Shown piece by piece: positions 20,630 to 31,424 of a DNA stretch of 64,000 bases; within the stretch, counting starts at the first letter, position 1; every line of letters begins with the position of its first letter. A program made the position numbers and the translations under genes. The notes under the pieces were generated by a model. It saw nothing but the letters and a program-made list of their open reading frames with translations. It was not told the DNA's origin and searched no databases. Source of the DNA: JAENVT01 sp963805445 (GTDB lineage Bacteria > Actinomycetota > Acidimicrobiia > Acidimicrobiales > Ilumatobacteraceae); the NCBI GenBank assembly GCA_963805445.1, contig CAWDUI010000016.1:1-64000 (forward strand). Reading direction: 5' to 3'.

Positions 20630-21629
20630 ATGCCGATCAACGTGGCGGTCGATCGGCGCCGGATCCTGGGGGACCACGGTCGCCGCGCTTGGCCGCGGTG
20701 AACACGCCGACCGTGCTGTGGGCCGCCGCCGCGAGACTGGCGCACAGATCAACGACGCGCACGTCAACGCCGACTACCTGCCCGGCTTCGAGCTGCCCGA
20801 GCGAGCTGCGTGCGACGAGTCGCTCGAGGAGGCGGTCAGCCACGCCGACGTGGTGGTGATGGCGGTGCCGTCGCACGGCTTCCGCGACGTCGCCGCCGAG
20901 GCCGCCCCGTTCCTGCGGCCGTGGGTGCCGGTCGTGAGCCTGGCGAAGGGCCTCGAGCGCGAGCTCGCGCAAGCGGATGAGCGAGGTCGGCCGCGACGAG
21001 ATGCCGGGCCACCCGGTGGCGGTGCTCACCGGACCGAACCTGGCCAAGGAGATCCTCGGCGGCCAGCCGGCGGCGAGCGTGGTGGCGATCGACGACGACG
21101 ATCGCCGCCGAGCTGCAGCGGATCTTCAGCCGGCCGAGCCTGCGGATCTACACCAACCCCGACGTGGTCGGCTGCGAGGTCGGCGGGCGTCGTCAAGAAC
21201 GTCATCGCCATCGCCGCCGGCATGGCCGAGGGCATGGGCTTCGGCGACAACACGCGGGCCACGCTGATCACCCGTGGCCTGGCCGAGATGACCCGGCTCG
21301 GCGTGGCGATGGGCGGCGACGCCGATCACGTTCGCCGGGCTGGCCGGCATGGGCGACCTGATCGCCACGTGCTCGTCGAAGCAGAGCCGCAACAACACGG
21401 TCGGGCTCGCGCTCGGCAGGGCAAGTCGATCGACGAGATCCTGGCGGCGATGAACATGGTGGCCGAGGGGGTCAAGAGCTCGCCGAGCGTGCTCGACCTG
21501 GCGCGTCGCTACGGGGTCGAGATGCCGATCACCGAGCAGGTCGTCGCCGTGTGCCACGACGGCCGCAGCGCGCCGCGAGGCGCTCGGCGCCTTGATGCAG
21601 CGCAGCCGAGCAAGAGCGAGCTCGACTGA
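20630..21629 (+). CDS. gpsA: Glycerol-3-phosphate dehydrogenase [NAD(P)+], frameshifted
   Basis: Makes glycerol-3-phosphate for phospholipids. The N-terminal dinucleotide loop reads IGAGSWGTTVAAL after one slip; then LPERAACDESLEEAVSHADV, VVMAVPSHGFRDVAAEAAPF, VVSLAKGLERE, PVAVLTGPNLAKEILGGQPA, and the catalytic part VVKNVIAIAAGMAEGMGFGD plus NTRATLITRGLAEMTRLGVA (Lys in VVKN), TFAGLAGMGDLIATCSSKQS and MNMVAEGVKSSPSVLDLARR. About five frame breaks. In many actinobacteria it follows plsC and cofC, and here cofC is its divergent neighbour. Confidence 0.93.
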
Positions 21630-21636
21630 CGACGAC

Positions 21637-22787
21637 GTGATCACGACGGGGGTCGACTGGGCGGCCGGTGGCGCGCCGCCGTCACGCCGTGGGGCGCGAT
21701 CGAGCCGTGGGACGGCGCGGCCGACGCTCGACTGGTACGTCGCCGCCGACGACCGCTGGCACGTACCGCCGACGGAGCCGTCGACTCGCCAGACGAGGTT
21801 CGAGGGCACGCCGGTCGTCGAGACGCGGGTGCGCATTCCCGGAGGCGACGCCGTGCAGCGCGTCTACTCGGTCGCCGACGCCGGCGGCTTGACGGTGATC
21901 GAGGTGACGAACGAGTCGACGCTGCCGATCGCCGTCGCGTTCACCGGTGCGCCGCTGTTGTTGCGCCGCCCGCCGACTTCGATGCCGCCGAGGGGATCGA
22001 GCTGCCTGCCGATGCGGTCATCTTCCCGATCGGCCATCAGTCAACGATTGTCGTCGCTCGTGCGCACGAATCAACGGAGCGTCCGGCCTGCCCGGGCGTC
22101 CCGTCTGCCAGACCAGGTGGTGCGTGGCTGGTTGGCCCAGACGCAGCGTGCCAGCCGGTTCGTGCTGCCCGACACATCGCTGGTCGACGCGGTGACTGCG
22201 GCACGTTGCGAGTTGCTGCTCAACGGTCCGAGCACGAACGACGATCCTGTCGGCGTCGTGCTCGGAATCGCCGAGCTCGTCCGTCTCGGTCAGCAGCCGG
22301 GCATCTGGGTGCCGGAGATCGCCTCCGAGCTGGAGCGACTGGCGCGGTCCGGCGCCCGGATCCCTGCCGGCGTGGCGGGGGCAGCCGCGCCGACGTGCTG
22401 CACGCCGCGGGCGAACATCGAGCCGTCGACGACTTGCGTCGGATGACGTCGACTCGCGAGCGACGCCGTCGGCGCGATGCCCGTCGACCATCGGCGTGTG
22501 CCCTGGTGGGTCGAGCAGGTTGGTGGTCTCCGACGAGCAGCCGGCCAGCTGCTGCCGCTGGGTTTCCGGCGACGTGGCTCGGCGTCGACGTCGAGGCGCA
22601 CGGATTGCCGACCGGACTGGCATCGACGCTGTCGTTCGCCGTTCGTTGGCACGGCGAACGGCCGGCGGTGCTGTGGGAGATCAACGGTGCGCCCATGCCG
22701 TTGACGCACGACGACTGGTCGACGGCTCAGCTGTCGGGCGAAGCGTTGTGGCTGCCGGTCGTGGCTGCATGGCGTCGATGTCGGTGA
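21637..22787 (+). CDS. Unrecognised conserved-looking protein, frameshifted
   Basis: Begins VITTGVDWAAGGA 7 bases after gpsA, then LDWYVAADDRWHVPP, GTPVVETRVRIPGGDAVQRV, and YSVADAGGLTVIEVTNESTL with PIAVAFTGAPLLLRRPP; this stretch looks like a beta-sandwich. The middle is helical (RFVLPDTSLVDAVTAARCEL and DPVGVVLGIAELVRLGQQPG), and the C-terminal part, in other frames, includes PATWLGVDVEAHGLPTGLAS, STLSFAVRWHGERPAVLWEI and TAQLSGEALWLP. About 380 residues after repair. Codon use is that of a real gene through the whole span. I do not recognise a family; the beta-rich N-terminus, helical centre and ending recall glycoside-hydrolase-like proteins, without catalytic residues that I can point to. 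Confidence 0.6.
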
Positions 22788-22848
22788 ACCGATACGGCCC
22801 GACGAGGTGCATGCGCACACCGGCGATCAGGCACCGTAGGCTGAGCCC

Positions 22849-23881
22849 GTGACCGCCCTCGACATCGATCCCTTCGCCGACCTGCGACTCACCGAGTGGA
22901 CGTCGTGCGGCGGGTGCGCCGCCAAGTGGGGTGCGTCGCTGCTCACCGACCTGGTCCGCGAGACTGCCGCCGGGCTCGGACCCGCGCTGCTCGTCGGCCT
23001 CGCCCCGTTCGACGACGCCGCGGTCTACGAGGTGGCGCCCGGGGTGGCGCTGGTCAGCACGACCGACTTCTTCCCGCCGCTGGTCGACGATCCCGAGCGA
23101 CTTCGGTGCGATCGCCGCGGCCAACGCGTGCAGCGACGTGTTCGCGATGGGCGGCCGGGTGGTGATGGCGGTCAACGTCGCCGCGTTCCCCGAGCACTTC
23201 CCGCGTGAGGCGATCGTCGCGATCTTCGACGCTGCGGCGGCAGTGGTCGCCGAGGCCGGCGGCACCGTCGCCGGCGGGCACACGATCCGCAACCCCGAGC
23301 CGATCTTCGGGCTGGCCGTGCAGGGCGTCGTCGACCCGGCCGCGGTGTTCCGCAAGGTCGGGCGCCCGGCCCGGCGACGTGCTGGTGCTGAGCAAGCCGA
23401 TCGGCACCGGGCTGGCGCTGGCCGGCGGGACCGCCGACGACAAGGCGGCCGCCATCGCCGGCATGCGGCGGCTTGAACCGCGTCGGCGTCCGAGGAGCTG
23501 CAGGCGCTCGGCGCGTGCCGTGCACGCGGTCACCGACGTCACCGGCTACGGCCTCGCCGGCCACGGCTGGGAGATGGCCGAGCGCAGCGACGTGCGCGTG
23601 GTCGTCGACACCGGCGGCGTCCGTGCACGTATCCCGGCGCGCTCGCGGCCGCCGCAGCGCGGCGTGCGCACCGGCGGCGACCCGCGCAACCGCGACTACG
23701 TCGCCGGCCACCTCGACTCGACGGCGGCCGACGCGGGTCGAGGCGCTGTGCATGGATCCGCAGACGTCCGGCGGGCTGCTCGCCGCCGTCGATCCGGCGG
23801 CGGTCGACGTCGCTGTCGCGACGATGTGGTGGCGGGTCGGCGAGGTCGCAGCCGGCGACCGCGGCAATCGTGCTGCGCTGA
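22849..23881 (+). CDS. selD: Selenide, water dikinase (selenophosphate synthase), frameshifted
   Basis: Makes selenophosphate from selenide and ATP. The N-terminal active-site loop LTEWTSCGGCAAKWGASLLT has Cys in the redox position and the conserved Lys. Then DDAAVYEVAPGVALVSTTDF, IAAANACSDVFAMGGRVVMA and VAEAGGTVAGGHTIRNPEPI with FGLAVQGVV. LVLSKPIGTGLALAG and the C-terminal DPQTSGGLLAAVDPAAVDVA follow. Four or five frame breaks; the stop at 23879-23881 (after AIVLR) overlaps the rnhB start as TGATG. No selA, selB, selenocysteine tRNA or SelU gene is in the window. Confidence 0.92.
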
Positions 23882-24579
23882 TGCCGCCGGCCGGGCGCCG
23901 ACGCCAGGTCGACTCGAGCGAGCGCGACGCTGTCGGCGCGACCTGCGCGCCGGACACGACGTGGTCGTCGGCATCGACGAGGTCGGCCGCGGCGCGTGGG
24001 CCGGGCCGCTGATGGTCGGCGCGGCGATCCTGCCGCGTCGACCGGCGGGTCAACGGGGTGCGCGACTCGAAGGTGCTCACCGAGGCCGAGCGCGAGTTGC
24101 TGTTCGACCGCGTCGCCGCGTGGTGCGATCGCCTGGGCGGTCGGCGGCGCATCGCAGGAGGAGTGCGACGAGCTGGGCATGGCGGCGGCCCAGACGGCTC
24201 GCCGCGCGAGCGGGCGATCGAGGGGCTCGGCGTCACGCCCGACGCCGCGGTGGTCGACGGCAAGTGGGACTTCGTCGGCGCCGCACGTGGCCCACGTCGA
24301 GCTGCGGATCAAGGCCGACCTGCACCTGCCTGTCGGTCGCCGCGGCGAGCATCCTCGCCAAGGTCACCCGCGACCGGATCATGCGCGAGCAGGCCGAGCA
24401 CTACCCGCAACTGGAGCTTCGACTCCAACAAGGGCTATCCGTGCCCGCTGCACAAGGCGGCGCTGCAGGGCTACGGGCCGTCGGCGATCCATCGCCGCAC
24501 GTGGGTGTTCATGGACCACTACGTGCCGTGGCCGGGCGTGCCGCGGCGCATCATCGCCGAGCAGGCGACGCTGTTCTGA
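23881..24579 (+). CDS. rnhB: Ribonuclease HII, frameshifted
   Basis: Removes ribonucleotides and RNA from RNA-DNA hybrids. The first active-site pair is in VVVGIDEVGRGAWAGPLMVG (Asp-Glu), then VNGVRDSKVLTEAERELLFD (DSKxL), VVDGKWDFVG (third Asp region), and SVAAASILAKVTRDRIM with DSNKGYPCPLHKAALQGYGP and RRTWVFMDHYVPWPGVPRRI at the end. About 230 residues. Five frame breaks. The ATG at 23881 shares a base with the selD stop. Confidence 0.9.
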
Positions 24580-24580
24580 G

Positions 24581-25813
24581 GTGAACGACGTAGCGATCGT
24601 CGGCGGTGGGCTCGCCGGCTTGCGCTGCGCCGAGGCGCTTGCCTCGCGGGGTGCCGACGTCGTCGTGCTCGAGGCGCGGCAACGCGTCGGTGGCCGGGTG
24701 TTCAGCCATCACTTCTCCGACGGCCAGACGCGCCGAGCGCGGCGCCGAGTTCGTCGACTCCAACCACACCGAGGTGCTGTCGCTCGCCGAGCTCGGCCTC
24801 GCGCTGCAGCCAGAGATCGGCCGACCTCGATCCTGCGGCGACGCTGCTCGATGCCGGAGGTCGGGCTGTGCCGATGTCGATGCACGCCTCGCTCGAGCCC
24901 GACATCGCGCGGTGGGACCACGCGTCGCGACCGTCGGCGACAACCCCCACTCCGAGGATCGTTCGTTGGCCGATCTCATGCACGCGCTCGATCTTTCGGT
25001 GTTGGCTCGCCTGGTGATCGGACGTCAGATCAGGACGGAGTACATGTTGCCCCCGAGGAAGTCGGTCAGCGGTTCGCCGGCGGCTATGACCAGGCTGCAG
25101 GCCGCCGGGCGACGCGAGTGCCATCGCATCGTCGGCGGCAACGACCAACTGGCCACGGTCTGTCGGCCCGTTGGGCGATCGGGTACGCCTCGGCTACTGC
25201 GGTTCAGTCGATCGACGCCGATCGGCGGGAGATCACGTTGCGCTGCGGTGAGGTGATCGTGGCGGCGACGATCGTGGCCGCCGTGCCGCTGCCGGTGCTG
25301 TCTCGCATCTGGTCGGCGATGCCGCTGGAGCTCGGCGCTGTCGGATACGGCGTCGGCGGCAAGATCAGCGTGCAGTTCGACCGTCGGATCTGGCACGACT
25401 ACGGGCGCAACGGCACGGTGCTGACCGAGCGGGCGTGGGGTCACCTGTGGGAGACCACCGACGACCAGAGCGGCGATCGGGGTGTGCTGACCGAACCTGC
25501 TGTCGTCGCACGATGGGGCGCGCCTTCGCCGCACTGCCCGAAGCACCGGATCGGGTCGTCGCCGAGATCGACCGGTTGTTCCCCGGCGCCAAGGGACTGT
25601 CGGGCGAACGGGTGCGCACCGACTGGACGAACGATCCGTTCAGCCTCGGCGCGTACAGCTGCTTCGGGCCCGGCCAGTTGGCCGCTGCCGCTCCCTGCTC
25701 GGCCGCGCATGGCCGCCTGCTGCTGGCCGGCGAGCACACCGACGAGTTCAGCGGGTTCATGGAGGGCGCGTTGCGCAGCGGCGTCCGCGTAGCTGACTGC
25801 GATCGTGCGCTGA
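24581..25813 (+). CDS. FAD-dependent amine oxidase (monoamine oxidase-like), frameshifted
   Basis: VNDVAIVGGGLAGLRCAEAL is the FAD ADP-binding loop, followed by ADVVVLEARQRVGGRV, the usual second motif. GAEFVDSNHTEVLSLAELGL continues the FAD domain; the substrate domain has EVIVAATIVAAVPLPVLSRI and SVQFDRRIWHDYGRNGTVLT, and the C-terminal FAD motif is HGRLLLAGEHTDEFSGFMEG with ALRSGVRVAD. At least six frame breaks. The substrate could be a monoamine, polyamine or an isoprenoid; family is clear, substrate is not. GTG start one base after the rnhB stop. Confidence 0.88.
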
Positions 25814-25921
25814 CGCACGCTCAGGGCGGCCGACGGAGCGGCGTTCGTCAGACTCTCGTCGATGTGCATCGATCGGGCGACTCCGAGATCGCTCGGTCAT
25901 TTCGGGCCCGGCGAGTGGACG

Positions 25922-26778
25922 ATGACGGCCTCGGTGTAGCCGCCATGTGGGCAGCTCGTTCCTGTGGATCGCCATCGCCATCGACCACGTCGAGGTCGGT
26001 GTCGTGCCGCTCGGGCGTTGCCTGTTCGGCGCCGCCGTGCTGGCGTTGTTTCCCGAGTGCCCGCCGTCGCATCGATCGACGCGACTGGCCGCGGTTCGTC
26101 GTGCTGGGGGCACTGTGGATGGCGATGTCCTGTTCCTGCTGTACCCGATCGCCGAACGGACGGTGAGCTCGTCGATCACCGGGATGATCAACGGCGGGCT
26201 GCCGGTCGTGAGCTGCCGTTGTCACCGCGCTGTGGGTGCGCACGCACTCCGTCGCTGTTCCGGATCGTTGCTGTGCTGATCGGCTTTCGCGGCGATCGCG
26301 TGATCTCGATCTCATCGGTCGACGAGGGAACGTCTGCCGATGCCAAGGGCGTGCTGTTGCTGGCGGTCGGGTTGCTGTGCTACGCCCTCGCCGCGAACAT
26401 CGCCCGGCCGATGCAACGCAAGTACGGCTCGATGGCGCCGATGTTGTGGATTGCGATCATCGCCGCTGGTCATGTCGCTGCCGTACGGAGTCGACCGGTC
26501 TCGCGCGCGGCGGCGCCGACCTCGAGGCGTTCGGCGCGCGTTCTGATGCTCGGGCCGATCGGAGTACGGGATCGCGTTCGCGACTGTATGGCGTCTTGTC
26601 GACCAGGGCCGGCACCGTGCCGCGGGATGATCGGCATCTTCTTCACTCCGATCGTCGGCACGATCCTCGGTGTTGACCGTCGCGGCGACTCGTGCACGCC
26701 TGGCGATCGTCGGGATGTCGGTCGTGATCGTCGGCGCCGTGATGGTGAGCCGACCCGAGCCGGGTGCAGCTCGAATAG
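25922..26778 (+). CDS. EamA/DMT-family permease, frameshifted
   Basis: The helices are readable piecewise: AMWGSSFLWIAIAIDHVEVG (EamA first-helix pattern), VVPLGRCLFGAAVLALFP, AERTVSSSITGMINGGLPVV, DAKGVLLLAVGLLCYALAAN, MQRKYGSMAPMLWIAIIAAL, GMIGIFFTPIVGTILG and LAIVGMSVVIVGAVMVSRPE. About seven frame breaks. The start at ATG 25922 and the end at TAG 26776 are inferred from the best joined frame. A drug/metabolite or amino-acid exporter is the usual role. It runs convergent to the transsulfuration pair. Confidence 0.8.
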
Positions 26779-27935
26779 CTCGCCGAGCGCCTGCTCGAGG
26801 TCGGCGACGAGGTCGGCGGCGGACTCGATGCCGACGCTGCAGCCGCACCAGGTTGTCGGGCACCTCCAGCGGCGAGCCGGCCGCCGAGGCGTGGGTCATC
26901 CGCCCGGGGTGCTCGATCAGGCTCTCGACCGCGCCGAGCGACTCGGCGAGCGTGAACAGCTCGGTCGCCGCCGCCACGCGCAGCGCCGCCTCGCTCGCCG
27001 CCGCGCAGCGTGAAGCTGACCATGCCCGCCGAAGTCGCGCATCTGCTTGGCCGCCGCGGCGTGGCCGGGATGGTCGGGCAGCTGCGGGTACAGCACCCGC
27101 TCGACGGCCGGATGGCCGACGAGCAGGTCGACGATCGCCCGGGCGTTGGCGCAGTGCCGCTCCATCCGCACGCCGAGCGTCTTCACGCCGCGCAGCACGA
27201 GGTAGCAGTCGAACGGCGACGGGCACCGCGCCGGCGGCGTTCTGGGTGAAGCGCAGGCGGTCGGCGAGGTCGTCGTCGTCGAGCGGCGAGGAACCCGCCG
27301 ACCACGTCGCTGTGGCCGCCGAGGTACTTCGTGGCCGAGTGCACGACGATGTCGGCGCCGAGCGCGAGCGGCTGCTGCAGGTACGGCGTGGCGAACGTGT
27401 TGTCGACGCACGACGAGCGCGCCGTGCGCGTGGGCGATCGTCGGCGATCGCCTCGATGTCGAAGCAGCGCAGCAGCGGGTTGGTCGGCGTCTCCAGCCAC
27501 ACCAGCTGGTGTCGGCCGGCCAGTCGGCGGCGAGCGCGTCGAGGTCGAGCAGGTCGACGGCCGTCCACGGCAAGCGTGCGGTGTGCACCTTGGCGATCAG
27601 CCGGAACGTGCCGCCGTAGGCGTCGTTGCCGAGCAGCACGCGGTCGCCGGGCGCGAGCAGGCGCAGGACGTTGTCCTCGGCGGCCAGGCCGCTGGCGAAG
27701 GCCAGGCCGTGGCGCGCGCCTTCGAGCGAGGCGACGCACGCCTCGAGCGCGGTCGCGCGTCGGGTTGCCGCTGCGCGAGTACTCGAAGCCCTGGTGCCCG
27801 CCGACGCCGTCCTGGGCGAACGTCGTGCTCGAGCGAGATCGGGGTGACGACGGCGCCGGTGGCGGGTCGGGCGCCTGCCCGGCGTGCACGGCGCGGGTCT
27901 CGAACCCCCAGCCGCGCCTGCTCGTTCGAGCTCAC
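26755..27935 (-). CDS. Cystathionine gamma-synthase/gamma-lyase (Cys/Met metabolism PLP enzyme), frameshifted
   Basis: Restored order: FEYSRSGNPTR, LASGLAAEDNVLRLLAPGDR as FASGLAAEDN, LGNDAYGGTFRLIAKVHTAR, LVWLETPTNPLLRCFDIEAI, VDNTFATPYLQQPLALGADI, the PLP lysine in VVHSATKYLGGHSDVVGGFL, FDCYLVLRGVKTLGVRMERH and SLIEHPGRMTHASAAGSPLE. These fit the gamma-elimination/replacement class. Next to cystathionine beta-synthase, a gamma-lyase acting in homocysteine-to-cysteine conversion is the likelier role. GTG 27935 overlaps the upstream TGA (GTGA). About eight frame breaks. The C-terminus, near 26,755, is approximate. Confidence 0.88.
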
Positions 27936-29388
27936 CCATGCGACCACTCCGTGCGATGCGCGCCTCGAAGTAGCCGAGCAGGTCGGTGCGGGTCAGCACG
28001 CTCAGCGGGCGGCCGCCCGACAGCACGAGCAGCGCCGGGCGACGTGTCGAGCATCTCGACGGCGAGCGCGACCTTCTGGCCGACGCCGATCGTCGGCAGC
28101 TTCGGGCCCATCACCTTCTCGACGGCGGTGTCCATCACGCCGGGTCGCGGTGCACGGCCTCCATCAGGTCGAGCTCGTCGACCGAGCCCGACACCTCGGC
28201 GGCGGCGAACGGCGGCGTGTTCTTGCACACCGGGAGCTGGCTGATGCCGTTGGCGCGCATCACGTCGATCGCCTGGCGCACGGTGTCGGCCGGGTTGACG
28301 TAGAGCAGCGTCGGCGTGTCGCCGCGGGTGTCGAGCACGGCGCCGACGCACTCGTCGCACTCGCGTGAGGAAGCCGAAGTTGGCCATCCACTGAGTCGTC
28401 GAACACCCGCGACAGGTAGCCGCGGCCGGAGTCGGGGTTGAGCACGACGACGATGTCGTCGGGGCCGGCGCGCTTGGCGACCTTGATCGCCGCGGCGACG
28501 GCCATGCCGCCGGAGCCGCCGATGAGGATGCCCTCCTCGCGGCTGACCTGGCGGGCGGTGAGGAAGCTCTCCTCGTCGCTGATCGGGATGACGTCGTCGT
28601 ACAGCTCGGGCTCCCACGCGGCGGGGAAGAAGTCCTCGCCGACGCCCTCGACGAGGTACGGCCGGCCCGAGCCGCCGGAGAACACCGAGCCCTCGGGGTC
28701 GGCGGCGATGACCTGTGCACGGCCGGGTTCTGCTGCTTGAGGTAGCGGGCCGTGCCGGTGATCGTGCCGCACGTGCCGGCGCCGGCGACGAAGTGGGTGA
28801 TCCGCCCGCCGGTCTGGCGCCACAGCTCCGGGCCGGTGGTCTTGCTCGTGGGCCAGCGGGTTGTTCGGGTTGGCGTACTGGTTGGGGCGGAACGCGTTGC
28901 GCTCGATCGGTCAGCCGCTCGGCGACCTTGTAGTAGCTCGTGCGGGTCGTCCGGTGGCACGGCCACCGGGCACACCACCACCTCGGCGCCGTAGGCGCGC
29001 AGCAGCGAGATCTTCTCCGGGGGCGACCTTGTCGGTCATCACGAACACGCACTGGTAGCCGCGCTGGGCGGCGACGATGGCCAGCCCGACGCCGGTGTTG
29101 CCGCTCGTCGGCTCGACGATCGTGCCGCCCGGCTGCAGCAGCCCGTCGCGCTCGGCGGCGAGGATCATCTCGAGCGCCGGGCGATCCTTGGACGAGCCGC
29201 CCGGGTTGGTGGTCTCCATCTTCATCGCCAGCACGCAGCGGATGCCGTCGATCTCGCTCATCCGCTTCAGCGCGCACGAGCGGCGTGTTGCCGATCAGGT
29301 CGATCACGCACTCGGCGATCGTCGTTCCGTGCAGCCGGGCGTCGGCGGCAGTCGTCACCCCAAGCCATGGGCCAAGCGTACTCGGCAT
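27932..29388 (-). CDS. Cystathionine beta-synthase with C-terminal CBS-domain pair, frameshifted
   Basis: Joins serine and homocysteine (PLP enzyme). ECVIDLIGNTPLVR opens the catalytic core; METTNPGGSSKDRPALEMIL holds the PLP lysine, then IVEPTSGNTGVGLAIVAAQR and GYQCVFVMTDK, HFVAGAGTCGTITGTARYLK, EGILIGGSGGMAVAAAIKVA and DDIVVVLNPDSGRGYLSRVF. The C-terminal half is a CBS-domain pair (LLYVNPADTVRQAIDVMRAN, GISQLPVCKNTPPF, KVMGPKLPTIGVGQ), the place where animal enzymes bind S-adenosylmethionine; effect here unknown. ATG 29388 is preceded by AGG; GTG 29358 is an alternative. Six or more frame breaks. Confidence 0.9.
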
Positions 29389-29401
29389 GTTGATCGTGGC
29401 C

Positions 29402-30459
29402 TCAGTAGTTGGCCACGGTGAGGACGATCTTGCCGACGTGTTGCTTGGTGAGGAACAGGCGCTGCGCAGCCACGATGTCATGCAGGGGGAACGTCGCCGC
29501 GACGATTCGGCGGGGAATTCGCCGCTTCGATGTTGTAGCCGACGAGGTTGCGAAACACGTCGGCATCGAGCACGGTGCATCCGAACAGCGTGAGGTCGTT
29601 CAGATACAGGGTGCGCAAATCCAGTTCGACCCAATGACCGCCGATCGCCCCACTTGATGCATAGCGTCCCCGCGGCGCAGCACCGTCAGCAGTTGCGCCC
29701 ACGCCGGGCCGCCGACGACGTCGATGACAACGTCGACGCTGCGAGAATCCCAGTGCGGTCATCAGGTTGCTGTCGCGCGGCAGGACGAGGTCGGCGCCAA
29801 GCGTCATGACTTCGTCGTGCTTTGCCGGTGCTGCGATGGCGATCACGTGCGCACCTCGGCGCTTGGCGAGTTGGATGGCCGCAGAGCCGACTCCGCCGAC
29901 GCCGTGACGATGACGTTTCGTTTGCCACCACCCGCGCCCGCCCGAGCATGTTTCTGCCGCCCGGGTACGACCAGGGATCGAGCCAATTCGACTGGTCCAG
30001 GTGCATCCACCCGCGTCGCATGGCGAGAGGGCACGACGGCGTACTCGGCGAACCGCCGTCAACCTCGGAGCCGAAGTAGATCGGCGGCGCCAATGGATCG
30101 GCGTGGTTGCGGAACACCGGTTCGACGATGACCCGCTCGCCGATGCGGGACGGTTCAACCCCAGACCCGACGGCGACGATGTGGCCGCACGCGTCGGCTC
30201 CCTGAATTCGCGGGAACGTCGGTACATCGCCAGACCAGCCGACGTCGGCTCGCTTCGTGGGGACTGCAGCGTCGGTATCGGTGGTTGGCAAGGCATCGGG
30301 TGCATACCAGCCGATGCGGGTGTTGATGTCGGTGTTGTTCACTCCGGCGGCCGAGATGCGCACCAACACATCGTCGAAGCGCGGCTCTGGAACCGGTAGG
30401 TCGTCGCGCACCTCCAGGCGGTCGAACCCGCCGTTTCCTTCCAGGAGCACCGCCGTCAT
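29402..30459 (-). CDS. Zinc-type alcohol dehydrogenase/quinone oxidoreductase (MDR family), frameshifted
   Basis: MTAVLLEGNGGFDRLEVRDD opens a GroES-like fold; VLVRISAAGVNNTDINTRIG and FPRIQGADACGHIVAVGSGV are the quinone-reductase-type N-terminal motifs, and a catalytic zinc Cys pattern is absent. The Rossmann loop reads VTGVGGVGSAAIQLAKRRGA, then VDADVFRNLVGYNIEA-like residues and FPLHDIVAAQRLFLTKQHVG with KIVLTVANY at the stop. Probably an NADPH-dependent enone or quinone reductase. Four frame breaks. The 60 bases between its ATG and the divergent TauD gene form a shared promoter region. Confidence 0.87.
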
Positions 30460-30518
30460 CGTCCGCCGCGTCGTCACCCACACAGCAAACCATGCCGTGC
30501 TAGTGGCATGCTGGCACT

Positions 30519-31409
30519 GTGACCGATGCTTGGACCACAACTCCGATCACGGGCGCCTTCGGCGCGGAGCTCAATGGTGCACGTGTTCGCGACGGAATCG
30601 ATGGCGGATGGTTGTCATCGTTGCTCGCCGACCATCGCGTGCTGGTGCCCGCGACCAACACCTCACCCACGCAGAGCAGGTTGCCCTGGCTCATCAACTC
30701 GGTGAACCGACGCCGGCGCATCCGGTGATACCCGGCCATCCCGACTTCCCCGAGATCCTCGAACAGGACGGGGCGAAGGGCGGCCGAAACGCCCGTTGGC
30801 ACACCGACGTCACGTTCGTTTCCAACCCGCCCGCGGCGTCGGTGCTGGTGGGTGATGCAACGCCCCCGTTCGGGGGCGACACGATGTTTGCCGACACGCG
30901 GACCGCCTACGAGCGTGTCGCCGAGCCGCTGCGTCGCATGCTCGATCATCTCGAGGCAGTACACCGCATTTCGCCCCTGGCCTACTGGGGGGAGCCGTTC
31001 GACTCCGCACTGGGCCGCGCCGATGCGCAGCGACTGTTCGACGACTCCGCCAACGTTCCGCCGGTCATCCACCCGGTCGTGCGAGTGCACCCGACCACGG
31101 GCCGTTCGAATCTGTTCGTCAACCCTGGGTTCACCAGCCACATCGTCGGCTGGCTCGCGGATCGAGAGTGACGGGTTGCTGCGGATGCTGTACGAGCACA
31201 TGACCCAGCCGGAGTTCGTGCTACGTCACCGCTGGCGAGACGGCGACGTGGTCATCTGGGACAACCGGGCCACGATGCACTACGCCGTCGACGACTACGG
31301 CACCACCGAGCGTCGCGTGCGTCGGGTGACGATCCGTGGTGGGTTGCCGGTGGGCCCGAGCGGTGTCGAGAGCCGGATTGCCGACGACCCGTTGATCGCC
31401 GTGCGCTGA
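30519..31409 (+). CDS. TauD/TfdA-family Fe(II)/2-oxoglutarate dioxygenase, frameshifted
   Basis: ITGAFGAELNGARVRDGI is the TauD N-terminal pattern. After a break near 30,655 come LGEPTPAHPVIPGHPDFPEI, then the iron motif GRNARWHTDVTFVSNPPAAS (HxD), PPFGGDTMFADTRTAYERVA, HPTTGRSNLFVNPGFTSHIV, WRDGDVVIWDNRATMHYAVD (distal His) and RRVRRVTIRGG (2-oxoglutarate Arg). All metal and co-substrate residues are present, so an active enzyme is likely. Substrate could be taurine or another sulfonate, sulfate ester or acid. Two frame breaks. GTG start. Confidence 0.9.
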
Positions 31410-31424
31410 CGACCCACGCCGGGC

